DNA of 48,213 bases. Source: Herpomyces periplanetae (taxonomy: Eukaryota > Ascomycota > Laboulbeniomycetes > Herpomycetales > Herpomycetaceae). Location: assembly GCA_009733715.1 (NCBI GenBank), contig WMKJ01000097.1, positions 1-48,213 on the forward strand. The letters are read 5' to 3'. A program made the translations under genes and the position numbers. The notes under the pieces are model-generated. The model ran no database searches, was not told where the DNA came from, and was given only the letters and a program-made list of their open reading frames with translations. Below, piece after piece: positions 31,226-42,732 of this stretch (the stretch's first letter is position 1; the number at the start of each line of letters is the position of its first letter).

Positions 31226-33296
31226 AATTTGTGTAATTAATACTGTCGACCGCCTGTAGTGTCTCTGTGCGGTAGAGAAACTTGCCATTTTCATGAATTC
31301 CTTTTTACAAAAGGATTGAAATAATGGTCTCGAGGATCTGGTGATGAGTAGTTCTTGTTATGTAAACATTTGGATGGTAGAAATTTAATTATAAAAAATC
31401 AAATCGCTAAAATACTCTTGCAGAATGTTTTACTTCAGGCTTTAAATTTATTCACTGAGTAGTATAGAGTTGGTGGCAAAGCTTTATAGGGAAATGAGAA
31501 GGGGCAACAACTGGTCAAACAGTAACTCATTTTGAAGTTTTGGAGTAAGAATTCAATGTATAAAACTATGGATTGTTGAGGTTTTAAGAAATAAATATGA
31601 CAGGCTATGCTACCCATCGATAATTAACGATTGCAGTAAATGAAGTTACGCAGCAATGAACAGATTGGCAAACTATAATTGTTCTGATTGTGCTAGTCGT
31701 TCAATTTGAATAATTTTTAATCAACGGAGCAAATACAGCATAAAATTTAAGCTTACAGAATAGTTTAGATGTCAGATTAACAAAATAATTAATACAAGTG
31801 ACGTTACTAAACTTGTGGAAATTGAAGAGAGAAAATTACAAATGTTCAAGACATGGAAAAGGTATGATGATAATTACAGTTAATTAACGACAGGCTACGA
31901 GTGTTGAAAATGTTAGTGAGTTGGAGAAACGATATTATACATGTTAAGAATAAGAGAAGAGCGGATTTATGTTGACAAACGGAGAAATGAAGTAAAAAAG
32001 CTTGAAAATAAAAAGACTAGCAAAGACAGTCGAGAGTGTTGAACAGCTTACTCGGAATGTGCAGGGAGTGGATAGATGAAGCATCTTAACGTATGATTAA
32101 TAACAGACGCTAGCAGCTTAACTAAATTGTAAATTAACAAGGGGTAAGTGAATTTGGCTAAATGATGTGACTTAATAGAGAAAAATTGCAAGGTGCATCG
32201 TAAACGTTAATAATTCACATTTAGATATACTGCAAAAGAAAAGAAATTAACGAAGAAGCGTAGTAAACATGACGGAGAAACCAGATGCCGGTCCATCCTG
32301 ATAAATTGCAAGAGTATTAAAGTTTCAGAACAAATTAGGAATGACTTAAAAAGTGTGTAGCGGGTGAAATACATCGATGATAAAACCAATATCTAATAGA
32401 AAAGTAAATGAAAAGATAAAGATTGGTAGGTCAAGTAAGTGGAAACAGGGTACAAGATAAATCAATCAACTGAATACATAAGGATAAGATACATGCAAGA
32501 GATTTAAAATTATAATGAAGAACAAGGCTGAGGACGAAGTGACAGACTACGTTTGCTGTACAACCGTAAAATATTAAAAACAAAGGCGAAATTATTGTAA
32601 TGGAAAAAACTCCACAATATCTTAGCAAAGTATGGTTAGCGTAGAATTTTAACAAACATAAATTATAAAAGTGAGCAGAATTGGAGGAGAAATGTCCAAA
32701 ACCTACAAAATCTTGTAATTCCAGCGCTCGCTTACCCTAAATATGGAAAAAATTTCCCGATTCGTTAATAAATGATTACCAACGGCTCTCGGATCATCGA
32801 TGTTTCCGGCGAATCGCACGTGACAAATGAATAGGCGAAAAATCAGTATTTCCGTGGGGAGAGGAGGCAAATGAGACGGGGCAAGGCGAATTCATGATGA
32901 AATATAGCGGTTTCGCAGGTGGGGTTTTTGAATTGGATTTAATGGTTGATTGAATGAAAAAGTGAGTGGGTGAACCAGTGTGTCTACGATCAAATGGATA
33001 AATGGACATGCTGTACACGAGTTTTTGGGATAGGGAATTCTTTGCTCGTTTAAACTCTTATGAGATTTTGAATTCAAAACTTTCCTTGTATCATCTCTAA
33101 TTTCTGATATTCTATGCTGGATTGTTCATTTTGTCGCAAATACTTTGGATAAATTTGCTTTCTATACAAATTTATTTATACGCACAATTATAATCAACGG
33201 TTTAAGGCTAACACTTTTCTCCAGTTTAACACATTCGCAATTCTTTTCCTCTAAAATACCCTTTTCTATCTAAGAGAAGGAGTTTACCATTTCGAT
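31226..33296. other. Gene-free, purine-rich stretch and CaM-kinase promoter
   Basis: About 2 kb with no credible gene. The plus strand is strongly purine-rich (A and G) to about 33,080 and then turns pyrimidine-rich up to the kinase ATG. Minus-strand frames in this part are translations of the complementary CT-rich strand. A CACGTG site lies at 32817-32822. Confidence 0.45.
32816..32824. promoter_or_regulatory. GCACGTGAC site upstream of CaM-kinase
   Basis: CACGTG core with the AC flank also seen upstream of Tam41 and between Cft1 and Nop12. It lies about 475 bp before the kinase ATG. Confidence 0.4.
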
Positions 33297-35075
<1,779 letters not shown>

Positions 35076-36385
35076 TAAGATTGATTGTATAAAGTTTGGT
35101 AAGAAAGTTTGATTGAGTATAAGGATGGTGTCAAAATAATAGCTAACAAATAACAAGAATGAATAGTATGGATGAAACTTTTGTACAGTTAAACATCTAA
35201 TTGAAAGCATCGGGCAAGTGAGAATACTATTCAGCGACGAATTACACAAAATTAACAGTATACGGTCAGGGTACATGAGATTAATTGGAGCGGGAAAGCT
35301 TAGTAAAATCATCACCCGTGAAAAAGAATAAAAATATGATTTTTCATGATTTATGAAACAATAAATTATTTGAAATAAATCTCCAAAAGTTATTAAAAAA
35401 TAACTTTGAACGGTTGGATTAACATTACCATGCATGGCTACGATGATAGGCATGGTTAGGAAATAATAAACTGGAAAAAGGCGTAGTTTAACGTGATCGG
35501 GTATATACCGCTAGAAAAATAAAGCGACAGTTAACAAGCCAGAACTCATTTAATTGGTTTTACCGTGTTGAAACGATCAGTCAAATGAGCTTAAATTCCA
35601 TTATTCTCTCAAGTTTGACGATTTTACCTTTAAAAATGCCCGAAAGATAATAAGAAGTGTATTACTAATCATGTAGGGCTGAAACGCTTAGTAATAAGAG
35701 GAAAAAAAAGAAAGTTGAGAAAAGATTCTAGGAGTATTTCAGATGAAACATTCAAGTTTTAGGCGAAAAGGGAAGTGACGGAGGAATGGGCCCGTAATTT
35801 TATGTGGAGATACGGGGTATTACTGTCTCGGGAAATATATTTATGGTAAGGAAGAACATTTTACCGGTGTATAGAGAGGCGGCTTTGGCAGGAGGTTTGT
35901 AGAGTAATGAAGGGAACAAACGAATCAGGTTGAAATTATTTATATGGGGTTACACGAATATTCTAATTGTCGGAGAAACGAAGCATGCATGTTAAGGGAA
36001 TAAGGATCTTATCACTTGATTGTCATTTTGGATGCTTGTCTACGGGATAAATTAACTAACTGTACGCTTATACTAGGACGATGAACCATTTTATTTGGAT
36101 ACTTTATATGCTTAAGTTGGGCAGTAAATGTATGTCGTGAAGGAATATTGCGGGTTTAAGATATTTTCAAAGTATTGTGGATTATTGTGGTTATAGATGA
36201 TAAAGGCAATTCAGTAAATGATGACCTTGAAGCTGGCTTAAATTTAGCTCAACTGCCTTCACTATTGTCATTTCACATTGTACGTACTCTACTACACATA
36301 CGTCCACACACACACGCTATCGACAAATTTACTTGGTCAGGGTATGTCTTTGTGTGTATGTTATTAATTTACACTTGAGTGTATC
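35076..36385. other. Gene-free stretch before the MARVEL gene
   Basis: Purine-rich on the plus strand and AT-rich. The minus-strand frame at 35040-35453 is hydrophobic only because of the T/C-rich complement. A frame at 36175-36378 runs into the MARVEL gene but lacks coding character. No RNA gene was found. Confidence 0.45.
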
Positions 36386-37259
36386 ATGATTCCAAACACG
36401 CTCATTTTCATGGTGATTCGTATCATTCAAATACTTTGCCTTACTCCAATCATTGGAATGCTTGCATGGTTTGTTCACGGATACGTCAAGTTGAATCGAT
36501 TAACGCCAAACTATATTTTGGTTCTTTTCATAGGATCGACGCTTGCGGCTGCTTGGAGTCTAATTACACTCTTGAAGGTGAATTCAGCAAGGCGGAATGG
36601 ATTTCTGGTTGGTGTAGTTGATTTTTCATGTGTGGCAGCCTTGATTGCAGGTGTGTACACTTTACGGTATATAACTCGAACAAAGTGTACATTATTTGGA
36701 ATTGGGTCGATAAACATTGATTTTGGGATATTTGGACGCTATGACAGATCTAGTAAAGATGGCCGTTGGTACTTTAAAGTGAATAAACCGTGTGTTATGT
36801 TGAAGGCATCCTTTGGCTTGGCCATTGTTGGACTTACACTTTTATTTGTAACGGCAGTAAGTTTAGTATAGTGCAAGAGGAGAATTGTAGGTAGGTGGGG
36901 GTCGGGAGGGCATGGCTTGCTAATGATAATGGTAACAGTGTATAGCATGTTTAACGTTTCATGAGTCGGGAAGGGAAGGAGAAAAATTGGCGCCGGTTAA
37001 GCAAGAAACGGTAAAAAGAACAACAAGTTCGAAACGAAGCGGTAGTCGGAATCAACGGCATGGGAAAAACTATCATCATCACCATCATCATAATCACCAA
37101 CGCCGCAGCGTTGATCAAGGGTATTTGGAAGGAACACGAAATCATCGGCATCATCATCATCATCATCATCACCATCATCACAGAACATCACGGGCAGATG
37201 ATGAGTCGAGTCCACGACGGTCGAGATGTATGGACTCTAGTCGGCGACAATCAGAATGA
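36386..37259 (+). CDS. MARVEL-type four-helix membrane protein with His-rich tail
   Basis: Fungal MARVEL-type proteins are small plasma-membrane or vesicle proteins of mostly unknown function. Exon 1 (36386-36856) and exon 2 (36939-37259) join in phase over an 82-nt intron (GTAAGT, branch GCTAAT, acceptor ACAG), giving 263 residues. Four hydrophobic helices are visible: IFMVIRIIQILCLTPIIGML, NYILVLFIGSTLAAAWSLIT, LVGVVDFSCVAALIAGVYTL, and ASFGLAIVGLTLLFVTA continuing into CIACL after the splice. The first helix carries the Arg typical of MARVEL helix 1. The cytosolic tail is basic and holds two histidine runs of 6 and 11 coded by CAT/CAC repeats. Without the splice the protein would stop three residues after the fourth helix. 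Splicing is inferred from signals and phase. Confidence 0.65.
37069..37187 (+). repeat. CAT/CAC trinucleotide repeat tracts
   Basis: Two near-pure CAT runs (about 37069-37100 and 37139-37187) code for the histidine tracts of the MARVEL protein. Such tracts vary readily in length by replication slippage. Confidence 0.7.
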
Positions 37260-37790
37260 CATACGGGAAAAGAGGATTTTGACAAGAAGTTTAACGTAAA
37301 TTCCGTCGAGATAATTTTGATTACGAACGTATTAAACCAACCATTTGTTTCACCTCAGTTAATACATTTGAAATCTGCCAAGTATCTTGAACTAAGCAAA
37401 GTTTTTAATAGTACCTTTAACCTACAATTCAGCAGGTAGGGGAAGATATACGGCGCGATTGATTTTCTGGCAAGTGTATACATGAGGCGTTATTTGGGTA
37501 TAGGCATTAGGGAAAGGTAAAGCAAGTCCGGGAGGATGACGAAAAGGCTAAGGAAGCGGTGGTAGGCAGAGTTGGCAAACACAGAGGAGGGAGAGTGCAA
37601 GCGAGAGAAGGATTGTTTAGAGGTAGCACAACAAACAGGGTGTACACGATGCTGGTAACATGTTGGATATAAGCAGGTTGGGACAATAGCAGGGACGGTT
37701 GGCAAACAGTGCGTGGCCAGTGATAGTTTATCCAGGGTGTACACATATATACACACAATCACTCATATGCCCACTTGTACATGCATAATT
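37260..37790. other. Spacer between MARVEL and GGT genes
   Basis: Purine-rich on the plus strand. Minus-strand frames at 37490-37762 are translations of the complementary pyrimidine-rich strand. No gene is seen. Confidence 0.4.
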
Positions 37791-37793
37791 ACA

Positions 37794-37847
37794 TGTACGT
37801 GTGCTTGTACGTGTACATGTACATGTACACGTACAAGCACACGTACA
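37794..37847. repeat. 54-bp perfect palindrome
   Basis: Arms TGTACGTGTGCTTGTAC (37794-37810) and GTACAAGCACACGTACA (37831-37847) are exact reverse complements. The 20-bp centre GTGTACATGTACATGTACAC is itself a palindrome, so the whole 54 bp is symmetric without a spacer. It lies in GTAC/CACGTA-rich simple sequence about 150 bp upstream of the GGT start. The open frames on both strands here are by-products of the symmetry. Confidence 0.9.
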
Positions 37848-37994
37848 CATACACGTACACACTGTCACGTCAAGTGTGAAAGTCGGCCCATGCCATGTAA
37901 GTGTGAGTAACATAAGTACACAGGAGGTTTTAAAAGTTAGGGATTGGCAATTACCACAAGACTATACGACTATACAACGACCAGTTTACAAACT

Positions 37995-39994
37995 ATGGTG
38001 CCTCACGAGACAAGGGGTGATTGGATGCATGGAGCAGAGGAGCCGTGTGATTCATTTATCAGGTTTCCTTCGCGAAGAAGTGTGGTGTATAGCACGAATG
38101 GAATTATTAGCTCGACGCAACCTTTGGCAAATGCATGTGGTATGAAAGTGTTGCAAGCAGGTGGGAACGCAGCGGTAAGATTAGATTTGGCAAATGGAAC
38201 ATTTTGATGAAAAGTGAGAGGGGATGGTTGTACGGCTAATAGTAGCTAACGCATGGGAATGGTTGGACGATGAAAATGAGGATTTAGGATGCGGCAATAG
38301 CTATAGCAGCAGGGTTAAATGTAACTGAACCTATGATGACGGGAGTGGGAGGGGATATGTTTTGTATATTTTATCGAGCAAGTGATAAGACAGTACATGC
38401 ATTGAATGGATCGGGACGTTCGGCGATGCGAGGAACGTTGGAAAAGATCAAGTTAAGCTTACCGCATAATTATGATGGAAGGGATAAGATGCCGAGTCGA
38501 AGTGTTCATACGGTTACAGTTCCGGGAGCGGTAGCAGGATGGATAGATTGTTATGACCATTTCGGTAGTGGGAAGGTAACGCTGGAAGAAATTCTGGCAC
38601 CAGCAATTGCACTAGCGGAGGATGGATACGCAGTATCGGGTATATCAGCGTATATGTGGAAGCGTAAGGAAGATTTGCTAAAACGAGCGAGTAAGAATGG
38701 AGGAGAGTTGTTAATAAAGGATGCTAAGGTAGAGGGAGGATTACGGGCACCGTTTGAAGGAGAAATTATCAAGCTCCGGGAACTTGGACAAACGTTACGA
38801 AGTATAGGGAAATATGGTAAAGAGGGATTTTACGGGGGAAAAGTTGGAAGAGCGATAGTGGAGACATTGAAAGAATTAGGTAGTTTTATGGAAATGGAGG
38901 ATTTTATTGCACAAGCAAAGCAAAAACCGGACATTACACGACCGATTAACGTACGAGTTAACGTTAATGAGATGAAGGAAGGGTTAGGGAAAGGGAAAAA
39001 TGGTACAATACGCATTTGGGAGCATAATTATAATACGCAGGGTATAGTAGCATTGGAGAGTTTTAGGATTTTGGGCATGTTAATGGAACAGGGGAAAATT
39101 CAACGTTTGAAACCCGGTATGGAAACGTCTAGGGAATATTTACATGGATTAATTGAGAGTTTACGCCTAGCGTTTAAGGATGCGTTGAAGTATGTATGCG
39201 ATGAAGCGTATTTGGGATATCCAGGGGAAGAAATGGAAAGGCGTGGTGCAGGGGAACTTTTGGCCGAGCAATATATTAGGGAGAAAGCATCGAGTATACA
39301 GATGAATCGAACTTTGAAAATAACAGGAGAAGATAATGCGGCGATGATGCCATGGGGAGGAAAAAGCGATACAGTATACTTTAGCGTTACGGATAAGTAT
39401 GGAAATGGGATATCGTTTATTAATAGTTTATGCGGATCGTTTGGATCGGGAATAGTTGGTAAAGGAACGGGAGTAGTATTACAGAATCGGGGAACGGGAT
39501 TTACACTGGATGAAGCTTTACCAAATGTATATCAGGGAGCGAAACGACCGTATCACACACTTATGCCAGGTATGGTGACGATGCAGGAGGAAGATTCAAA
39601 TGGAGAACAGTTATACAGTGTATTTGGAGTTATGGGAGGGTTTATGCAACCTCAAGGGCACGTACAAGTTCTCATGAATCAATTATACTTTAATATGAAT
39701 CCACAGCAAGCTCTTGATGCGCCGCGCATATACATTGAAAGCCGGCCATGGGTTAACGCAGGTCATTGTCCAGGTCAGGCAAAGGGGGCAATTGTGTATT
39801 GCGAAGCGGGAATTCCCGAATCCTCGTTACAACAATTACGAGATCTTGGGCATACGGTTCATCGTGTGGAAGATTTGCGCGGGCGATTATTATTTGGCCG
39901 TGGACAAATCATTCGGGTGTATAAAAGTCACGATCAACGGGTCTACGGAGCCGGGAGTGATATGCGAGGAGATGGCGCAGCGTGGGCAGTATAG
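37995..39994 (+). CDS. Gamma-glutamyltransferase (YwrD-like)
   Basis: An N-terminal nucleophile enzyme that cleaves the gamma-glutamyl bond of glutathione and related substrates after self-processing. Exon 1 (37995-38174) and exon 2 (38288-39994) join in phase over a 113-nt intron, giving 628 residues. FPSRRSVVYSTNGIISSTQP and GGNAADAAIAIAAGLNVTEP mark the start of the large subunit, and GVGGDMFCIFY follows. Thr422 in KSDTVYFSVTDKYGNGISF is the likely processing nucleophile. The downstream SFGSGIVGKGTGVVLQNRG and HTLMPGMV blocks form the rest of the small-subunit active site. There is no signal peptide, so the enzyme is probably intracellular. It resembles the bacterial YwrD branch more than secreted animal-type GGT. 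The ATG chosen is the first in frame; a longer start without ATG is less likely. Confidence 0.9.
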
Positions 39995-40210
39995 ATTGGA
40001 CGAAGGGTATTCAGTAAATTACAGGATAATTTATAAAAGGGTAAAGGTAGATTCGCAGATTATACGATTACTGGCTGGCAGGCTGATGTATTATTTTGCG
40101 CAGACAGTATGCGTAGACATGTAAATAAGTTGGTTAAGGGATGCAATGCAGTGCAATATATATTGGCAGAGTTTTTAGGGGCAGTACAGGAGTGGGGACG
40201 TGGACGTAGT
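39995..40210. other. Convergent 3' flanks
   Basis: About 215 bp between the GGT stop and the stop of the 512-residue ORF on the other strand. No feature is visible. Confidence 0.4.
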
Positions 40211-41749
40211 TTAGACTAGCAAAATATCGAGGATTTTAGGCACGAATTTTTTCCAAAGCCAGATCCAGAACGAGCGCTTTACACGCTTATGACGGTGATA
40301 TCTGCGACAAGTGGAACAACGATGACGATGATGATGGTTCCGCCTTGGTGAACGATGATTTAATAAGCCGGAGCGGACAGTAGATGCAGACTTTCGAGGT
40401 GGAGGAGCAGGGGATCTAGTTGACAAGGCGGTGGATATCGTTTGCCGAAAGGATTTAGCAGCAGCAGCAGCAGGAGAAGTATTTGATGATGTAGTACGAA
40501 GAGATGGATTAAAATCACGACATAACCACGTTGAGCGACGCGGTGAAGGACTTTGGCGATTTGACCGTTTTCGAGTTGATCGATGGGGAATCTGGCTTTC
40601 AGGTGAACGATTAAAGGGCAAACCGTGTGAACACGATGTACACGATGTACAAGGTGAACACGACACTCGATGGGATGAAGTATTCAACTGACAAGATGTA
40701 TCGGGGGTAGAATGAAGGGGAGAAGAATTCGGGCAGTGTTTTTCCCGTTTGGTCAAACACGAACGAGATTTATGGGCAAGTTTGAAAGGACTAATCAAAG
40801 AATTAGACGAATTGTGACACCATCTGCATGGAATGACAACGGGTAATTGTCCACAAGGTTTATTCAAAGCGGACGAACAAAGTGATGTGGAAGATGAAGG
40901 ACGAGATCGCGGGGAAGGTGATGAAGTCGCACGACAAGAAGTCAAGTTAACGGGTAAAGATTTAACTCGATCGTGACGGCACAAGGGGCGAGAAAGAGCA
41001 TAATGGTGATCACACCGACATGGCGGAGATCTATGCCAGGAATGCCTTTTGGAGGAATACTTTGAATATCGTGACAATGGACGGGAAGAATTTTCATATA
41101 CAAGTCCATCGTACCATGTTGGTTTCCGTTTTGAATTATCATTTTGACCGTCATACCTAGACATAGCGATATCAGTAGATTTTCTTTGATCACGATTATT
41201 GCTCTGACATGTATCTATATCAGCTTTGCGACCACGAATTCCCAAGCTAATTCGGGCTTTTTGGGGAAGTTGAATAACAACATCGTCAGGTTTGCTTAAA
41301 AGATTACCACAAGTAGCCGGCATAGCCCTTGGTTTGGGAGAATGAATTTGACATGATTTTTGGTGATGTTTAACTCCTCTCTGTTCAACCCACTTCATCC
41401 ACCAGATTGCCCATCGTTTATTAAAGGTTGGGCGGACTTGATTTAATTGACCTCTTTGTTTCATAATAACACTATTCCCCAAGTAAACGGATTTATCATT
41501 AACATTGGTCAATGTTAACCCTCGTACGACCCCTGGGTTTGGATCATCTTTTCGCATTATTCTGCGTTTCTGAATGTCCCACGTAGCTTCATCCATTAAA
41601 TCAAGAATTCTGATTTCATCAAAGTCTCTCAAATCGTAAACTTGATTGAGTGTAACATGAGCTCGACTATCACTGGTATCACTGTCTAGAGCACTCGTCG
41701 CACTGGATAAAGATGTTGACGTTGCTCTCGTCTCCCTTCCCGTGGCCAT
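40211..41749 (-). CDS. Unrecognised 512-residue protein
   Basis: I do not recognise this protein. The uninterrupted frame begins at an ATG with a Ser/Thr-rich lead. Residues about 30-130 have an ordinary folded-protein composition (LNQVYDLRDFDEIRILDLMD, then VYLGNSVIMKQRGQL and KRWAIWWMKWVEQRG). From about residue 150 it becomes increasingly Ser-, Arg-, His- and Cys-rich (SCSPCTSCTSCSHG, RRNHHHRHRC), which suggests disorder. The last 20 residues form a possible amphipathic or membrane helix (FWIWLWKKFVPKILDILLV). Either the whole frame is coding or only the first part is and an intron near 41.3 kb ends it; I cannot tell. A run of GCA/GCT codons makes a short Ala tract. Confidence 0.5.
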   Translation of the reverse strand: MATGRETRATSTSLSSATSALDSDTSDSRAHVTLNQVYDLRDFDEIRILDLMDEATWDIQKRRIMRKDDPNPGVVRGLTLTNVNDKSVYLGNSVIMKQRGQLNQVRPTFNKRWAIWWMKWVEQRGVKHHQKSCQIHSPKPRAMPATCGNLLSKPDDVVIQLPQKARISLGIRGRKADIDTCQSNNRDQRKSTDIAMSRYDGQNDNSKRKPTWYDGLVYENSSRPLSRYSKYSSKRHSWHRSPPCRCDHHYALSRPLCRHDRVKSLPVNLTSCRATSSPSPRSRPSSSTSLCSSALNKPCGQLPVVIPCRWCHNSSNSLISPFKLAHKSRSCLTKREKHCPNSSPLHSTPDTSCQLNTSSHRVSCSPCTSCTSCSHGLPFNRSPESQIPHRSTRKRSNRQSPSPRRSTWLCRDFNPSLRTTSSNTSPAAAAAKSFRQTISTALSTRSPAPPPRKSASTVRSGLLNHRSPRRNHHHRHRCSTCRRYHRHKRVKRSFWIWLWKKFVPKILDILLV

Positions 41750-41785
41750 GATTCTCTTGTGTAACTTTTTTATCCATTCACATTA

Positions 41786-41947
41786 ATGTGCAAAGATTGT
41801 CTAGATAATTATTACCTTGACAATCAGGGTCAGCGTCCTGATTCTCTGTTGAAACAGAGAGATCGTGAAGCTACCTGCAAGTGTGGCATACTTTGTCTTG
41901 GTTGCACACTTGCCATTACACACAGTTACTCTGATCATAACAAGTAG
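41786..41947 (+). CDS. Small Cys-rich ORF, 53 residues
   Basis: An ATG-initiated frame with a CxxC near the start (MCKDCLDNYYLDNQG) and a second cluster CKCGILCLGC, six well-spaced cysteines in all. The pattern suggests a small zinc-binding knuckle. The ATG lies 36 bp from the ATG of the 512-residue gene on the opposite strand, so the two are divergent with almost no promoter space. I do not recognise a family. It may be a real micro-protein, an exon of a plus-strand gene, or chance; the ordered Cys pairs favour a coding origin. Confidence 0.35.
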   Translation: MCKDCLDNYYLDNQGQRPDSLLKQRDREATCKCGILCLGCTLAITHSYSDHNK

Positions 41948-42387
41948 TTTATACTACTGGAGAATTGTGTAACAAGCAAAGAAAGAAAAAAAACACAAAC
42001 ACGCACCAAGGCCAGTGCTGGCAAGAAATCACCTTCGCAATACCAAAAATCCCATACTCACATGTAAAGAAGCTTCGTTTCACGATGAATTCCTTCCTTG
42101 GTCCTGGATAATCGAGTTTGTACGTTGACTTGTTTCCCCGAAGCAAATATATCTCGTACACTGATAAACTCTTCTTCAACATCACTTTCCATACGCAATG
42201 CTTCTTCATCATCACTAGAATATCGCTCTCTCTCATAATCACTATCCTCATGATCACTTTCTCCGCAACATCCGCACCCCGTTGAACAGGTTAATATATC
42301 TGAAAAACTTTCATTATACTCATTAGTTCGTCTTTGGTATCGTGAACTAGCCTGTAAGTTTCGTTGAAACTTCGCTCGGGAACCCAT
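41935..42387 (-). CDS. Unrecognised small acidic protein
   Basis: An ATG-initiated frame of 109 residues, basic at the N-terminus (MGSRAKFQRNL), with a Cys cluster CSTGCGCCGE near residue 45, then an acidic Ser/Asp/Glu-rich part, then a conserved-looking EEEFISVRDIFASGKQV. A good donor, GTGAGT, occurs two bases before the stop of this frame (about 42062). Splicing to a CAG acceptor near 41.95 kb would add only about six residues before a stop near 41935. No family was recognised. It lies downstream of Stt3 on the same strand. Confidence 0.5.
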
Positions 42388-42732
42388 TTTGGTTTGATCA
42401 ATCGCAAAGGGTAAAATGGTTTTATACGGTGTAACGTTGAGGGAAGATATTGACCCTACATTTCACGTCGAATTTCATATTCTGGCGTTCATCGTTGCGC
42501 GCTATAATCATCTTGATTCCGCTTTGTCTATCCTACTCGGGAACATAATCATTCGTATACACGGAAACAGACCGGCCTATTCATCCCATTGAATCCGTTA
42601 CATGGAAATTATTCACAAACTCAATTTCACCTGATTATAATGTACACAAGCCGTAGACGTGTCATGGTACGCAATTCTCACCACTTGTTTTATTCCATCG
42701 CGATCTCATTTCCAATGTAAAACCAATCAAGT
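42388..42732. other. Stt3 3' flank
   Basis: About 345 bp between the Stt3 stop and the small acidic gene. Nothing distinctive is visible. Confidence 0.4.

Noticed and set aside
36987-37259. His-rich frame as a separate gene
   Set aside because: It has no ATG. It fits in phase as exon 2 of the MARVEL gene through a standard intron.
37713-37913. Cys/Thr-rich frames on both strands
   Set aside because: By-products of the 54-bp palindrome and its ACGTGT-type repeats.
40431-40691. 86-residue plus-strand frame
   Set aside because: Antisense shadow of the 512-residue ORF.
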